Source: Siphonodentalium dalli
Taxonomy: Eukaryota; Mollusca; Scaphopoda; Gadilida; Siphonodentaliidae
Assembly: GCA_032622095.1 (NCBI GenBank)
Contig: CP136069.1
Location: forward strand, 109,706,278-109,770,277
Direction: 5' to 3'
Length of the DNA stretch: 64,000 nucleotides
The position numbers were made by a program, and so were the translations under genes. Below, in pieces: positions 44,301 to 59,300 of this stretch (positions are counted from its first letter, which is position 1; every line of letters begins with the position of its first letter). The notes under the pieces are model-generated. The model had not been told where the DNA came from. It did not search any database and saw only the letters and a list, made by a program, of their open reading frames with translations.

Positions 44301-47300
44301 CGTAGCTCCACCCCAAGTCGGGGGGGGGGGGGTGATGGCGTCACCACTAGAGTTACTGTCGTGCAAAACTGTCATGGCAGCTTTGTTAAACAGACAGTAT
44401 GCCCTGCCATCTGGTAAAATTTCATTCCTGAGGCTTTGTCTGATGTTGTATCATAATGTTTCGATATTTAAATTGACTTATGGTTGCTTTACATTGCTAT
44501 TAAAATATTTTTAATTTTTATTTTCTGTTAATTTTGGTAAATATTTATTATAAATTGCCAAATTCTGCATGAAAAGGGTTTAAAATTGGACAATATATCC
44601 CTCTCAAAATGTATATTAACATTTCCTCTTCAATTTAGTAATATTATGGTATATAAGGACATACTTCAGTTATACAAGATGCATTAGCTAGTAAAATTGA
44701 AAAAAAAAGCTAAATTTTTTGGCTTTATTTTGAGGATTGACACTAATTTTCAGGATGCCTCATATTGGAAAAATAAACCACTACTGCTCGATATAATCCA
44801 TTTTTGATTTCAGTAAGGTCTATATTTTGATAAAATACTATAAGAAACGCTGTTATTCACACATATACATATATATAGGAATCAGGGAGCTAAATGTGTT
44901 CTGGAGTCGGGGAGCGAGTACACCGTGGAATGCTAAAGGTGAAGGTAACCGAAGAATGACCTTCACCTGATACATGCGACACGTTATTAAAGGATGACAT
45001 CGCGTTTATTTGATTTGTACATAATATCTAAATAATTTAAACTGGTGAATGAATGGGGGAACGGATTTTTGTGAGCGGGAAATGTATTTAACTAGCTGTT
45101 GTAGATCTGGGTTTTTCCAGATCAAATTTGGCTGTGAGATAGCCCTGTCGTACACTTGGGGATTTATTTTAAAAAGCAAACCCATGACCTATGATTTTTC
45201 TTGCATTTTCGTGATCAACTGGTGTCAATCTAGTTGGGTAAACATCACTGGTATGGCCTGCAGGCTTCAATTCAGCGAATTTGGCCGAAACGTTAACACT
45301 GTCGCCTATGGGAAACCATTTAGTTCCGTGATTCCTATAAGGAAAATTTGAATTTTACGAAATTTCACGTCTCGCCATGATAAGTTGTTATTTCCATATT
45401 TTCTTATTTTCAAATGATAATGACCACATTTTGGACAGATTTAAAGAAGAAACGCATGGATTCGCCTGTAGATAGTAAAGAAAGTGATAAATCTGGTAAT
45501 TTTGCATGGATGTCAGGTACCATTAGGGGGTCAGGGGGTCTAAAGCCCCCCTCCCCACAATTTTGAGGAGTGTTAGCCCCCCCCACCCATTGGGAAAATG
45601 TGTCATTTGACCCAATTAAGCTTTTCCGGCACCCAGTAGCCTTATCTTGGACCGTAGCTCCCCCCCAAGTCGGGGGGGGGGGTGATGGCGTCACCACTAG
45701 AGTTACTGTCGTGCAAAACTGTCATGGCAGCTTTGTTAAACAGACAGTATGCCCTGCCATCTGGTAAAATTTCATTCCTGAGGCTTTGTCTGATGTTGTA
45801 TCATAATGTTTCGATATTTAAATTGACTTATGGTTGCTTTACATTGCTATTAAAATATTTTTTATTTTTATTTTCTGTTAATTTTGGTAAATATTTATTA
45901 TAAATTGCCAAATTCTGCATGAAAAGGGTTTAAAATTGGACAATATATCCCTCTCAAAATGTATATTAACATTTCCTCTTCAATTTAGTAATATTATGGT
46001 ATATAAGGACATACTTCAGTTATACGAGATGCATTAGCTAGTAAAATTGAAAAAAAAAGCTAAATTTTTTGGCTTCATTTTGAGGATGGACACTAATTTT
46101 CAGGATGCCTCATATTGGAAAAATAAACCACTACTGCTCGATATAATCCATTTTTGATTTCAGTAAGGTCTATATTTTGATAAAATACTATAAGAAACGC
46201 TGTTATTCACACATATACATATATATAAGAAAAATTTGAATTTTACGAAATTTCACGTCTCGCCATGATAAGTTGTTATTTCCATATTTTCTTATTTTCA
46301 AATGATAATGACCACATTTTGGACAGATTTAAAGAAGAAACGCATGGATTCGCCTGTAGATAGTGAAGAAAGTGATAAATCTGGTAATTTTGCATGGATG
46401 TCAGGTACCATTAGGGGGTCAGGGGGTCTAAAGCCCCCCTCCCCACAATTTTGAGGAATGTTAGCCCCCCCCCCACCCATTGGGAAAATGTGTCATTTGA
46501 CCCAATTAAGCTTTTCCGGCACCCAGTAGCCTTATCTTGGACCGTAGCTCCACCCCAAGTCGGGGGGGGGGGGGGTGATGGCGTCACCACTAGAGTTACT
46601 GTCGTGCAAAACTGTCATGGCAGCTTTGTTAAACAGACAGTATGCCCTGCCATCTGGTAAAATTTCATTCCTGAGGCTTTGTCTGATGTTGTATCATAAT
46701 GTTTCGATATTTAAATTGACTTATGGTTGCTTTACATTGCTATTAAAATATTTTTAATTTTTATTTTCTGTTAATTTTGGTAAATATTTATTATAAATTG
46801 CCAAATTCTGCATGAAAAGGGTTTAAAATTGGACAATATATCCCTCTCAAAATGTATATTAACATTTCCTCTTCAATTTAGTAATATTATGGTATATAAG
46901 GACATACTTCAGTTATACAAGATGCATTAGCTAGTAAAATTGAAAAAAAAAGCTAAATTTTTTGGCTTTATTTTGAGGATTGACACTAATTTTCAGGATG
47001 CCTCATATTGGAAAAATAAACCACTACTGCTCGATATAATCCATTTTTGATTTCAGTAAGGTCTATATTTTGATAAAATACTATAAGAAACGCTGTTATT
47101 CACACATATACATATATATAGGAATCAGGGAGCTAAATGTGTTCTGGAGTCGGGGAGCGAGTACACCGTGGAATGCTAAAGGTGAAGGTAACCGAAGAAT
47201 GACCTTCACCTGATACATGCGACACGTTATTAAAGGATGACATCGCGTTTATTTGATTTGTACATAATATCTAAATAATTTAAACTGGTGAATGAATGGG

Positions 47301-50300
47301 GGAACGGATTTTTGTGAGCGGGAAATGTATTTAACTAGCTGTTGTAGATCTGGGTTTTTCCAGATCAAATTTGGCTGTGAGATAGCCCTGTCGTACACTT
47401 GGGGATTTATTTTAAAAAGCAAACCCATGACCTATGATTTTTCTTGCATTTTCGTGATCAACTGGTGTCAATCTAGTTGGGTAAACATCACTGGTATGGC
47501 CTGCAGGCTTCAATTCAGCGAATTTGGCCGAAACGTTAACACTGTCGCCTATGGGAAACCATTTAGTTCCGTGATTCCTATAAGGAAAATTTGAATTTTA
47601 CGAAATTTCACGTCTCGCCATGATAAGTTGTTATTTCCATATTTTCTTATTTTCAAATGATAATGACCACATTTTGGACAGATTTAAAGAAGAAACGCAT
47701 GGATTCGCCTGTAGATAGTAAAGAAAGTGATAAATCTGGTAATTTTGCATGGATGTCAGGTACCATTAGGGGGTCAGGGGGTCTAAAGCCCCCCTCCCCA
47801 CAATTTTGAGGAGTGTTAGCCCCCCCCCCACCCATTGGGAAAATGTGTCATTTGACCCAATTAAGCTTTTCCGGCACCCAGTAGCCTTATCTTGGATCGT
47901 AGCTCCCCCCCAAGTCGGGGGGGGGGGGTGATGGCGTCACCACTAGAGTTACTGTCGTGCAAAACTGTCATGGCAGCTTTGTTAAACAGACAGTATGCCC
48001 TGCCATCTGGTAAAATTTCATTCCTGAGGCTTTGTCTGATGTTGTATCATAATGTTTCGATATTTAAATTGACTTATGGTTGCTTTACATTGCTATTAAA
48101 ATATTTTTTATTTTTATTTTCTGTTAATTTTGGTAAATATTTATTATAAATTGCCAAATTCTGCATGAAAAGGGTTTAAAATTGGACAATATATCCCTCT
48201 CAAAATGTATATTAACATTTCCTCTTCAATTTAGTAATATTATGGTATATAAGGACATACTTCAGTTATACAAGATGCATTAGCTAGTAAAATTGAAAAA
48301 AAAAGCTAAATTTTTTGGCTTTATTTTGAGGATGGACACTAATTTTCAGGATGCCTCATATTGGAAAAATAAACCACTACTGCTCGATATAATCCATTTT
48401 TGATTTCAGTAAGGTCTATATTTTGATAAAATACTATAAGAAACGCTGTTATTCACACATATACATATATATAAGAAAAATTTGAATTTTACGAAATTTC
48501 ACGTCTCGCCATGATAAGTTGTTATTTCCATATTTTCTTATTTTCAAATGATAATGACCACATTTTGGACAGATTTAAAGAAGAAACGCATGGATTCGCC
48601 TGTAGATAGTGAAGAAAGTGATAAATCTGGTAATTTTGCATGGATGTCAGGTACCATTAGGGGGTCAGGGGGTCTAAAGCCCCCCTCCCCACAATTTTGA
48701 GGAGTGTTAGCCCCCCCCCCCACCCATTGGGAAAATGTGTCATTTGACCCAATTAAGCTTTTCCGGCACCCAGTAGCCTTATCTTGGACCGTAGCTCCAC
48801 CCCAAGTCGCGGGGGGGGGGGGGGTGATGGCGTCACCACTAGAGTTACTGTCGTGCAAAACTGTCATGGCAGCTTTGTTAAACAGACAGTATGCCCTGCC
48901 ATCTGGTAAAATTTCATTCCTGAGGCTTTGTCTGATGTTGTATCATAATGTTTCGATATTTAAATTGACTTATGGTTGCTTTACATTGCTATTAAAATAT
49001 TTTTAATTTTTATTTTCTGTTAATTTTGGTAAATATTTATTATAAATTGCCAAATTCTGCATGAAAAGGGTTTAAAATTGGACAATATATCCCTCTCAAA
49101 ATGTATATTAACATTTCCTCTTCAATTTAGTAATATTATGGTATATAAGGACATACTTCAGTTATACAAGATGCATTAGCTAGTAAAATTGAAAAAAAAA
49201 GCTAAATTTTTTGGCTTTATTTTGAGGATTGACACTAATTTTCAGGATGCCTCATATTGGAAAAATAAACCACTACTGCTCGATATAATCCATTTTTGAT
49301 TTCAGTAAGGTCTATATTTTGATAAAATACTATAAGAAACGCTGTTATTCACACATATACATATATATAGGAATCAGGGAGCTAAATGTGTTCTGGAGTC
49401 GGGGAGCGAGTACACCGTGGAATGCTAAAGGTGAAGGTAACCGAAGAATGACCTTCACCTGATACATGCGACACGTTATTAAAGGATGACATCGCGTTTA
49501 TTTGATTTGTACATAATATCTAAATAATTTAAACTGGTGAATGAATGGGGGAACGGATTTTTGTGAGCGGGAAATGTATTTAACTAGCTGTTGTAGATCT
49601 GGGTTTTTCCAGATCAAATTTGGCTGTGAGATAGCCCTGTCGTACACTTGGGGATTTATTTTAAAAAGCAAACCCATGACCTATGATTTTTCTTGCATTT
49701 TCGTGATCAACTGGTGTCAATCTAGTTGGGTAAACATCACTGGTATGGCCTGCAGGCTTCAATTCAGCGAATTTGGCCGAAACGTTAACACTGTCGCCTA
49801 TGGGAAACCATTTAGTTCCGTGATTCCTATAAGGAAAATTTGAATTTTACGAAATTTCACGTCTCGCCATGATAAGTTGTTATTTCCATATTTTCTTATT
49901 TTCAAATGATAATGACCACATTTTGGACAGATTTAAAGAAGAAACGCATGGATTCGCCTGTAGATAGTAAAGAAAGTGATAAATCTGGTAATTTTGCATG
50001 GATGTCAGGTACCATTAGGGGGTCAGGGGGTCTAAAGCCCCCCTCCCCACAATTTTGAGGAGTGTTAGCCCCCCCCACCCATTGGGAAAATGTGTCATTT
50101 GACCCAATTAAGCTTTTCCGGCACCCAGTAGCCTTATCTTGGATCGTAGCTCCCCCCCAAGTCGGGGGGGGGGGGGGTGATGGCGTCACCACTAGAGTTA
50201 CTGTCGTGCAAAACTGTCATGGCAGCTTTGTTAAACAGACAGTATGCCCTGCCATCTGGTAAAATTTCATTCCTGAGGCTTTGTCTGATGTTGTATCATA

Positions 50301-53300
50301 ATGTTTCGATATTTAAATTGACTTATGGTTGCTTTACATTGCTATTAAAATATTTTTTATTTTTATTTTCTGTTAATTTTGGTAAATATTTATTATAAAT
50401 TGCCAAATTCTGCATGAAAAGGGTTTAAAATTGGACAATATATCCCTCTCAAAATGTATATTAACATTTCCTCTTCAATTTAGTAATATTATGGTATATA
50501 AGGACATACTTCAGTTATACAAGATGCATTAGCTAGTAAAATTGAAAAAAAAAGCTAAATTTTTTGGCTTTATTTTGAGGATGGACACTAATTTTCAGGA
50601 TGCCTCATATTGGAAAAATAAACCACTACTGCTCGATATAATCCATTTTTGATTTCAGTAAGGTCTATATTTTGATAAAATACTATAAGAAACGCTGTTA
50701 TTCACACATATACATATATATAAGAAAAATTTGAATTTTACGAAATTTCACGTCTCGCCATGATAAGTTGTTATTTCCATATTTTCTTATTTTCAAATGA
50801 TAATGACCACATTTTGGACAGATTTAAAGAAGAAACGCATGGATTCGCCTGTAGATAGTGAAGAAAGTGATAAATCTGGTAATTTTGCATGGATGTCAGG
50901 TACCATTAGGGGGTCAGGGGGTCTAAAGCCCCCCTCCCCACAATTTTGAGGAGTGTTAGCCCCCCCCCCACCCATTGGGAAAATGTGTCATTTGACCCAA
51001 TTAAGCTTTTCCGGCACCCAGTAGCCTTATCTTGGACCGTAGCTCCACCCCAAGTCGGGGGGGGGGGGTGATGGCGTCACCACTAGAGTTACTGTCGTGC
51101 AAAACTGTCATGGCAGCTTTGTTAAACAGACAGTATGCCCTGCCATCTGGTAAAATTTCATTCCTGAGGCTTTGTCTGATGTTGTATCATAATGTTTCGA
51201 TATTTAAATTGACTTATGGTTGCTTTACATTGCTATTAAAATATTTTTTATTTTTATTTTCTGTTAATTTTGGTAAATATTTATTATAAATTGCCAAATT
51301 CTGCATGAAAAGGGTTTAAAATTGGACAATATATCCCTCTCAAAATGTATATTAACATTTCCTCTTCAATTTAGTAATATTATGGTATATAAGGACATAC
51401 TTCAGTTATACGAGATGCATTAGCTAGTAAAATTGAAAAAAAAAGCTAAATTTTTTGGCTTCATTTTGAGGATGGACACTAATTTTCAGGATGCCTCATA
51501 TTGGAAAAATAAACCACTACTGCTCGATATAATCCATTTTTGATTTCAGTAAGGTCTATATTTTGATAAAATACTATAAGAAACGCTGTTATTCACACAT
51601 ATACATATATATAAGAAAAATTTGAATTTTACGAAATTTCACGTCTCGCCATGATAAGTTGTTATTTCCATATTTTCTTATTTTCAAATGATAATGACCA
51701 CATTTTGGACAGATTTAAAGAAGAAACGCATGGATTCGCCTGTAGATAGTGAAGAAAGTGATAAATCTGGTAATTTTGCATGGATGTCAGGTACCATTAG
51801 GGGGTCAGGGGGTCTAAAGCCCCCCTCCCCACAATTTTGAGGAATGTTAGCCCCCCTCCCCACCCATTGGGAAAATGTGTCATTTGACCCAATTAAGCTT
51901 TTCCGGCACCCAGTAGCCTTATCTTGGACCGTAGCTCCACCCCAAGTCGGGGGGGGGGTGATGGCGTCACCACTAGAGTTACTGTCGTGCAAAACTGTCA
52001 TGGCAGCTTTGTTAAACAGACAGTATGCCCTGCCATCTGGTAAAATTTCATTCCTGAGGCTTTGTCTGATGTTGTATCATAATGTTTCGATATTTAAATT
52101 GACTTATGGTTGCTTTACATTGCTATTAAAATATTTTTAATTTTTATTTTCTGTTAATTTTGGTAAATATTTATTATAAATTGCCAAATTCTGCATGAAA
52201 AGGGTTTAAAATTGGACAATATATCCCTCTCAAAATGTATATTAACATTTCCTCTTCAATTTAGTAATATTATGGTATATAAGGACATACTTCAGTTATA
52301 CAAGATGCATTAGCTAGTAAAATTGAAAAAAAAAGCTAAATTTTTTGGCTTTATTTTGAGGATTGACACTAATTTTCAGGATGCCTCATATTGGAAAAAT
52401 AAACCACTACTGCTCGATATAATCCATTTTTGATTTCAGTAAGGTCTATATTTTGATAAAATACTATAAGAAACGCTGTTATTCACACATATACATATAT
52501 ATAGGAATCAGGGAGCTAAATGTGTTCTGGAGTCGGGGAGCGAGTACACCGTGGAATGCTAAAGGTGAAGGTAACCGAAGAATGACCTTCACCTGATACA
52601 TGCGACACGTTATTAAAGGATGACATCGCGTTTATTTGATTTGTACATAATATCTAAATAATTTAAACTGGTGAATGAATGGGGGAACGGATTTTTGTGA
52701 GCGGGAAATGTATTTAACTAGCTGTTGTAGATCTGGGTTTTTCCAGATCAAATTTGGCTGTGAGATAGCCCTGTCGTACACTTGGGGATTTATTTTAAAA
52801 AGCAAACCCATGACCTATGATTTTTCTTGCATTTTCGTGATCAACTGGTGTCAATCTAGTTGGGTAAACATCACTGGTATGGCCTGCAGGCTTCAATTCA
52901 GCGAATTTGGCCGAAACGTTAACACTGTCGCCTATGGGAAACCATTTAGTTCCGTGATTCCTATAAGGAAAATTTGAATTTTACGAAATTTCACGTCTCG
53001 CCATGATAAGTTGTTATTTCCATATTTTCTTATTTTCAAATGATAATGACCACATTTTGGACAGATTTAAAGAAGAAACGCATGGATTCGCCTGTAGATA
53101 GTAAAGAAAGTGATAAATCTGGTAATTTTGCATGGATGTCAGGTACCATTAGGGGGTCAGGGGGTCTAAAGCCCCCCTCCCCACAATTTTGAGGAGTGTT
53201 AGCCCCCCCCCCCCCCCACCCATTGGGAAAATGTGTCATTTGACCCAATTAAGCTTTTCCGGCACCCAGTAGCCTTATCTTGGATCGTAGCTCCCCCCCA

Positions 53301-56300
53301 AGTCGGGGGGGGGGTGATGGCGTCACCACTAGAGTTACTGTCGTGCAAAACTGTCATGGCAGCTTTGTTAAACAGACAGTATGCCCTGCCATCTGGTAAA
53401 ATTTCATTCCTGAGGCTTTGTCTGATGTTGTATCATAATGTTTCGATATTTAAATTGACTTATGGTTGCTTTACATTGCTATTAAAATATTTTTTATTTT
53501 TATTTTCTGTTAATTTTGGTAAATATTTATTATAAATTGCCAAATTCTGCATGAAAAGGGTTTAAAATTGGACAATATATCCCTCTCAAAATGTATATTA
53601 ACATTTCCTCTTCAATTTAGTAATATTATGGTATATAAGGACATACTTCAGTTATACAAGATGCATTAGCTAGTAAAATTGAAAAAAAAAGCTAAATTTT
53701 TTGGCTTTATTTTGAGGATGGACACTAATTTTCAGGATGCCTCATATTGGAAAAATAAACCACTACTGCTCGATATAATCCATTTTTGATTTCAGTAAGG
53801 TCTATATTTTGATAAAATACTATAAGAAACGCTGTTATTCACACATATACATATATATAAGAAAAATTTGAATTTTACGAAATTTCACGTCTCGCCATGA
53901 TAAGTTGTTATTTCCATATTTTCTTATTTTCAAATGATAATGACCACATTTTGGACAGATTTAAAGAAGAAACGCATGGATTCGCCTGTAGATAGTGAAG
54001 AAAGTGATAAATCTGGTAATTTTGCATGGATGTCAGGTACCATTAGGGGGTCAGGGGGTCTAAAGCCCCCCTCCCCACAATTTTGAGGAGTGTTAGCCCC
54101 CCCCCCCACCCATTGGGAAAATGTGTCATTTGACCCAATTAAGCTTTTCCGGCACCCAGTAGCCTTATCTTGGACCGTAGCTCCACCCCAAGTCGCGGGG
54201 GGGGGGGGGGTGATGGCGTCACCACTAGAGTTACTGTCGTGCAAAACTGTCATGGCAGCTTTGTTAAACAGACAGTATGCCCTGCCATCTGGTAAAATTT
54301 CATTCCTGAGGCTTTGTCTGATGTTGTATCATAATGTTTCGATATTTAAATTGACTTATGGTTGCTTTACATTGCTATTAAAATATTTTTAATTTTTATT
54401 TTCTGTTAATTTTGGTAAATATTTATTATAAATTGCCAAATTCTGCATGAAAAGGGTTTAAAATTGGACAATATATCCCTCTCAAAATGTATATTAACAT
54501 TTCCTCTTCAATTTAGTAATATTATGGTATATAAGGACATACTTCAGTTATACAAGATGCATTAGCTAGTAAAATTGAAAAAAAAAGCTAAATTTTTTGG
54601 CTTTATTTTGAGGATTGACACTAATTTTCAGGATGCCTCATATTGGAAAAATAAACCACTACTGCTCGATATAATCCATTTTTGATTTCAGTAAGGTCTA
54701 TATTTTGATAAAATACTATAAGAAACGCTGTTATTCACACATATACATATATATAGGAATCAGGGAGCTAAATGTGTTCTGGAGTCGGGGAGCGAGTACA
54801 CCGTGGAATGCTAAAGGTGAAGGTAACCGAAGAATGACCTTCACCTGATACATGCGACACGTTATTAAAGGATGACATCGCGTTTATTTGATTTGTACAT
54901 AATATCTAAATAATTTAAACTGGTGAATGAATGGGGGAACGGATTTTTGTGAGCGGGAAATGTATTTAACTAGCTGTTGTAGATCTGGGTTTTTCCAGAT
55001 CAAATTTGGCTGTGAGATAGCCCTGTCGTACACTTGGGGATTTATTTTAAAAAGCAAACCCATGACCTATGATTTTTCTTGCATTTTCGTGATCAACTGG
55101 TGTCAATCTAGTTGGGTAAACATCACTGGTATGGCCTGCAGGCTTCAATTCAGCGAATTTGGCCGAAACGTTAACACTGTCGCCTATGGGAAACCATTTA
55201 GTTCCGTGATTCCTATAAGGAAAATTTGAATTTTACGAAATTTCACGTCTCGCCATGATAAGTTGTTATTTCCATATTTTCTTATTTTCAAATGATAATG
55301 ACCACATTTTGGACAGATTTAAAGAAGAAACGCATGGATTCGCCTGTAGATAGTAAAGAAAGTGATAAATCTGGTAATTTTGCATGGATGTCAGGTACCA
55401 TTAGGGGGTCAGGGGGTCTAAAGCCCCCCTCCCCACAATTTTGAGGAGTGTTAGCCCCCCCCACCCATTGGGAAAATGTGTCATTTGACCCAATTAAGCT
55501 TTTCCGGCACCCAGTAGCCTTATCTTGGACCGTAGCTCCCCCCCCCAAGTCGGGGGGGGGTGATGGCGTCACCACTAGAGTTACTGTCGTGCAAAACTGT
55601 CATGGCAGCTTTGTTAAACAGACAGTATGCCCTGCCATCTGGTAAAATTTCATTCCTGAGGCTTTGTCTGATGTTGTATCATAATGTTTCGATATTTAAA
55701 TTGACTTATGGTTGCTTTACATTGCTATTAAAATATTTTTTATTTTTATTTTCTGTTAATTTTGGTAAATATTTATTATAAATTGCCAAATTCTGCATGA
55801 AAAGGGTTTAAAATTGGACAATATATCCCTCTCAAAATGTATATTAACATTTCCTCTTCAATTTAGTAATATTATGGTATATAAGGACATACTTCAGTTA
55901 TACGAGATGCATTAGCTAGTAAAATTGAAAAAAAAAGCTAAATTTTTTGGCTTTATTTTGAGGATGGACACTAATTTTCAGGATGCCTCATATTGGAAAA
56001 ATAAACCACTACTGCTCGATATAATCCATTTTTGATTTCAGTAAGGTCTATATTTTGATAAAATACTATAAGAAACGCTGTTATTCACACATATACATAT
56101 ATATATAAGAAAAATTTGAATTTTACGAAATTTCACGTCTCGCCATGATAAGTTGTTATTTCCATATTTTCTTATTTTCAAATGATAATGACCACATTTT
56201 GGACTGATTTAAAGAAGAAACGCATGGATTCGCCTGTAGATAGTGAAGAAAGTGATAAATCTGGTAATTTTGCATGGATGTCAGGTACCATTAGGGGGTC

Positions 56301-59300
56301 AGGGGGTCTAAAGCCCCCCTCCCCACAATTTTGAGGAATGTTAGCCCCCCCCCCCACCCATCGGGAAAATGTGTCATTTGACCCAATTAAGCTTTTCCGG
56401 CACCCAGTAGCCTTATCTTGGACCGTAGCTCCACCCCAAGTCGGGGGGGGGGGGGTGATGGCGTCACCACTAGAGTTACTGTCGTGCAAAACTGTCATGG
56501 CAGCTTTGTTAAACAGACAGTATGCCCTGCCATCTGGTAAAATTTCATTCCTGAGGCTTTGTCTGATGTTGTATCATAATGTTTCGATATTTAAATTGAC
56601 TTATGGTTGCTTTACATTGCTATTAAAATATTTTTAATTTTTATTTTCTGTTAATTTTGGTAAATATTTATTATAAATTGCCAAATTCTGCATGAAAAGG
56701 GTTTAAAATTGGACAATATATCCCTCTCAAAATGTATATTAACATTTCCTCTTCAATTTAGTAATATTATGGTATATAAGGACATACTTCAGTTATACAA
56801 GATGCATTAGCTAGTAAAATTGAAAAAAAAAGCTAAATTTTTTGGCTTTATTTTGAGGATTGACACTAATTTTCAGGATGCCTCATATTGGAAAAATAAA
56901 CCACTACTGCTCGATATAATCCATTTTTGATTTCAGTAAGGTCTATATTTTGATAAAATACTATAAGAAACGCTGTTATTCACACATATACATATATATA
57001 GGAATCAGGGAGCTAAATGTGTTCTGGAGTCGGGGAGCGAGTACACCGTGGAATGCTAAAGGTGAAGGTAACCGAAGAATGACCTTCACCTGATACATGC
57101 GACACGTTATTAAAGGATGACATCGCGTTTATTTGATTTGTACATAATATCTAAATAATTTAAACTGGTGAATGAATGGGGGAACGGATTTTTGTGAGCG
57201 GGAAATGTATTTAACTAGCTGTTGTAGATCTGGGTTTTTCCAGATCAAATTTGGCTGTGAGATAGCCCTGTCGTACACTTGGGGATTTATTTTAAAAAGC
57301 AAACCCATGACCTATGATTTTTCTTGCATTTTCGTGATCAACTGGTGTCAATCTAGTTGGGTAAACATCACTGGTATGGCCTGCAGGCTTCAATTCAGCG
57401 AATTTGGCCGAAACGTTAACACTGTCGCCTATGGGAAACCATTTAGTTCCGTGATTCCTATAAGGAAAATTTGAATTTTACGAAATTTCACGTCTCGCCA
57501 TGATAAGTTGTTATTTCCATATTTTCTTATTTTCAAATGATAATGACCACATTTTGGACAGATTTAAAGAAGAAACGCATGGATTCGCCTGTAGATAGTA
57601 AAGAAAGTGATAAATCTGGTAATTTTGCATGGATGTCAGGTACCATTAGGGGGTCAGGGGGTCTAAAGCCCCCCTCCCCACAATTTTGAGGAGTGTTAGC
57701 CCCCCCCCACCCATTGGGAAAATGTGTCATTTGACCCAATTAAGCTTTTCCGGCACCCAGTAGCCTTATCTTGGATCGTAGCTCCCCCCCAAGTCGGGGG
57801 GGGGGGGGGGTGATGGCGTCACCACTAGAGTTACTGTCGTGCAAAACTGTCATGGCAGCTTTGTTAAACAGACAGTATGCCCTGCCATCTGGTAAAATTT
57901 CATTCCTGAGGCTTTGTCTGATGTTGTATCATAATGTTTCGATATTTAAATTGACTTATGGTTGCTTTACATTGCTATTAAAATATTTTTTATTTTTATT
58001 TTCTGTTAATTTTGGTAAATATTTATTATAAATTGCCAAATTCTGCATGAAAAGGGTTTAAAATTGGACAATATATCCCTCTCAAAATGTATATTAACAT
58101 TTCCTCTTCAATTTAGTAATATTATGGTATATAAGGACATACTTCAGTTATACAAGATGCATTAGCTAGTAAAATTGAAAAAAAAAGCTAAATTTTTTGG
58201 CTTTATTTTGAGGATGGACACTAATTTTCAGGATGCCTCATATTGGAAAAATAAACCACTACTGCTCGATATAATCCATTTTTGATTTCAGTAAGGTCTA
58301 TATTTTGATAAAATACTATAAGAAACGCTGTTATTCACACATATACATATATATAAGAAAAATTTGAATTTTACGAAATTTCACGTCTCGCCATGATAAG
58401 TTGTTATTTCCATATTTTCTTATTTTCAAATGATAATGACCACATTTTGGACAGATTTAAAGAAGAAACGCATGGATTCGCCTGTAGATAGTGAAGAAAG
58501 TGATAAATCTGGTAATTTTGCATGGATGTCAGGTACCATTAGGGGGTCAGGGGGTCTAAAGCCCCCCTCCCCACAATTTTGAGGAGTGTTAGCCCCCCCC
58601 CCACCCATTGGGAAAATGTGTCATTTGACCCAATTAAGCTTTTCCGGCACCCAGTAGCCTTATCTTGGACCGTAGCTCCACCCCAAGTCGGGGGGGGGGG
58701 GGGGGTGATGGCGTCACCACTAGAGTTACTGTCGTGCAAAACTGCCATGGCAGCTTTGTTAAACAGACAGTATGCCCTGCCATCTGGTAAAATTTCATTC
58801 CTGAGGCTTTGTCTGATGTTGTATCATAATGTTTCGATATTTAAATTGACTTATGGTTGCTTTACATTGCTATTAAAATATTTTTAATTTTTATTTTCTG
58901 TTAATTTTGGTAAATATTTATTATAAATTGCCAAATTCTGCATGAAAAGGGTTTAAAATTGGACAATATATCCCTCTCAAAATGTATATTAACATTTCCT
59001 CTTCAATTTAGTAATATTATGGTATATAAGGACATACTTCAGTTATACAAGATGCATTAGCTAGTAAAATTGAAAAAAAAAGCTAAATTTTTTGGCTTTA
59101 TTTTGAGGATTGACACTAATTTTCAGGATGCCTCATATTGGAAAAATAAACCACTACTGCTCGATATAATCCATTTTTGATTTCAGTAAGGTCTATATTT
59201 TGATAAAATACTATAAGAAACGCTGTTATTCACACATATACATATATATAGGAATCAGGGAGCTAAATGTGTTCTGGAGTCGGGGAGCGAGTACACCGTG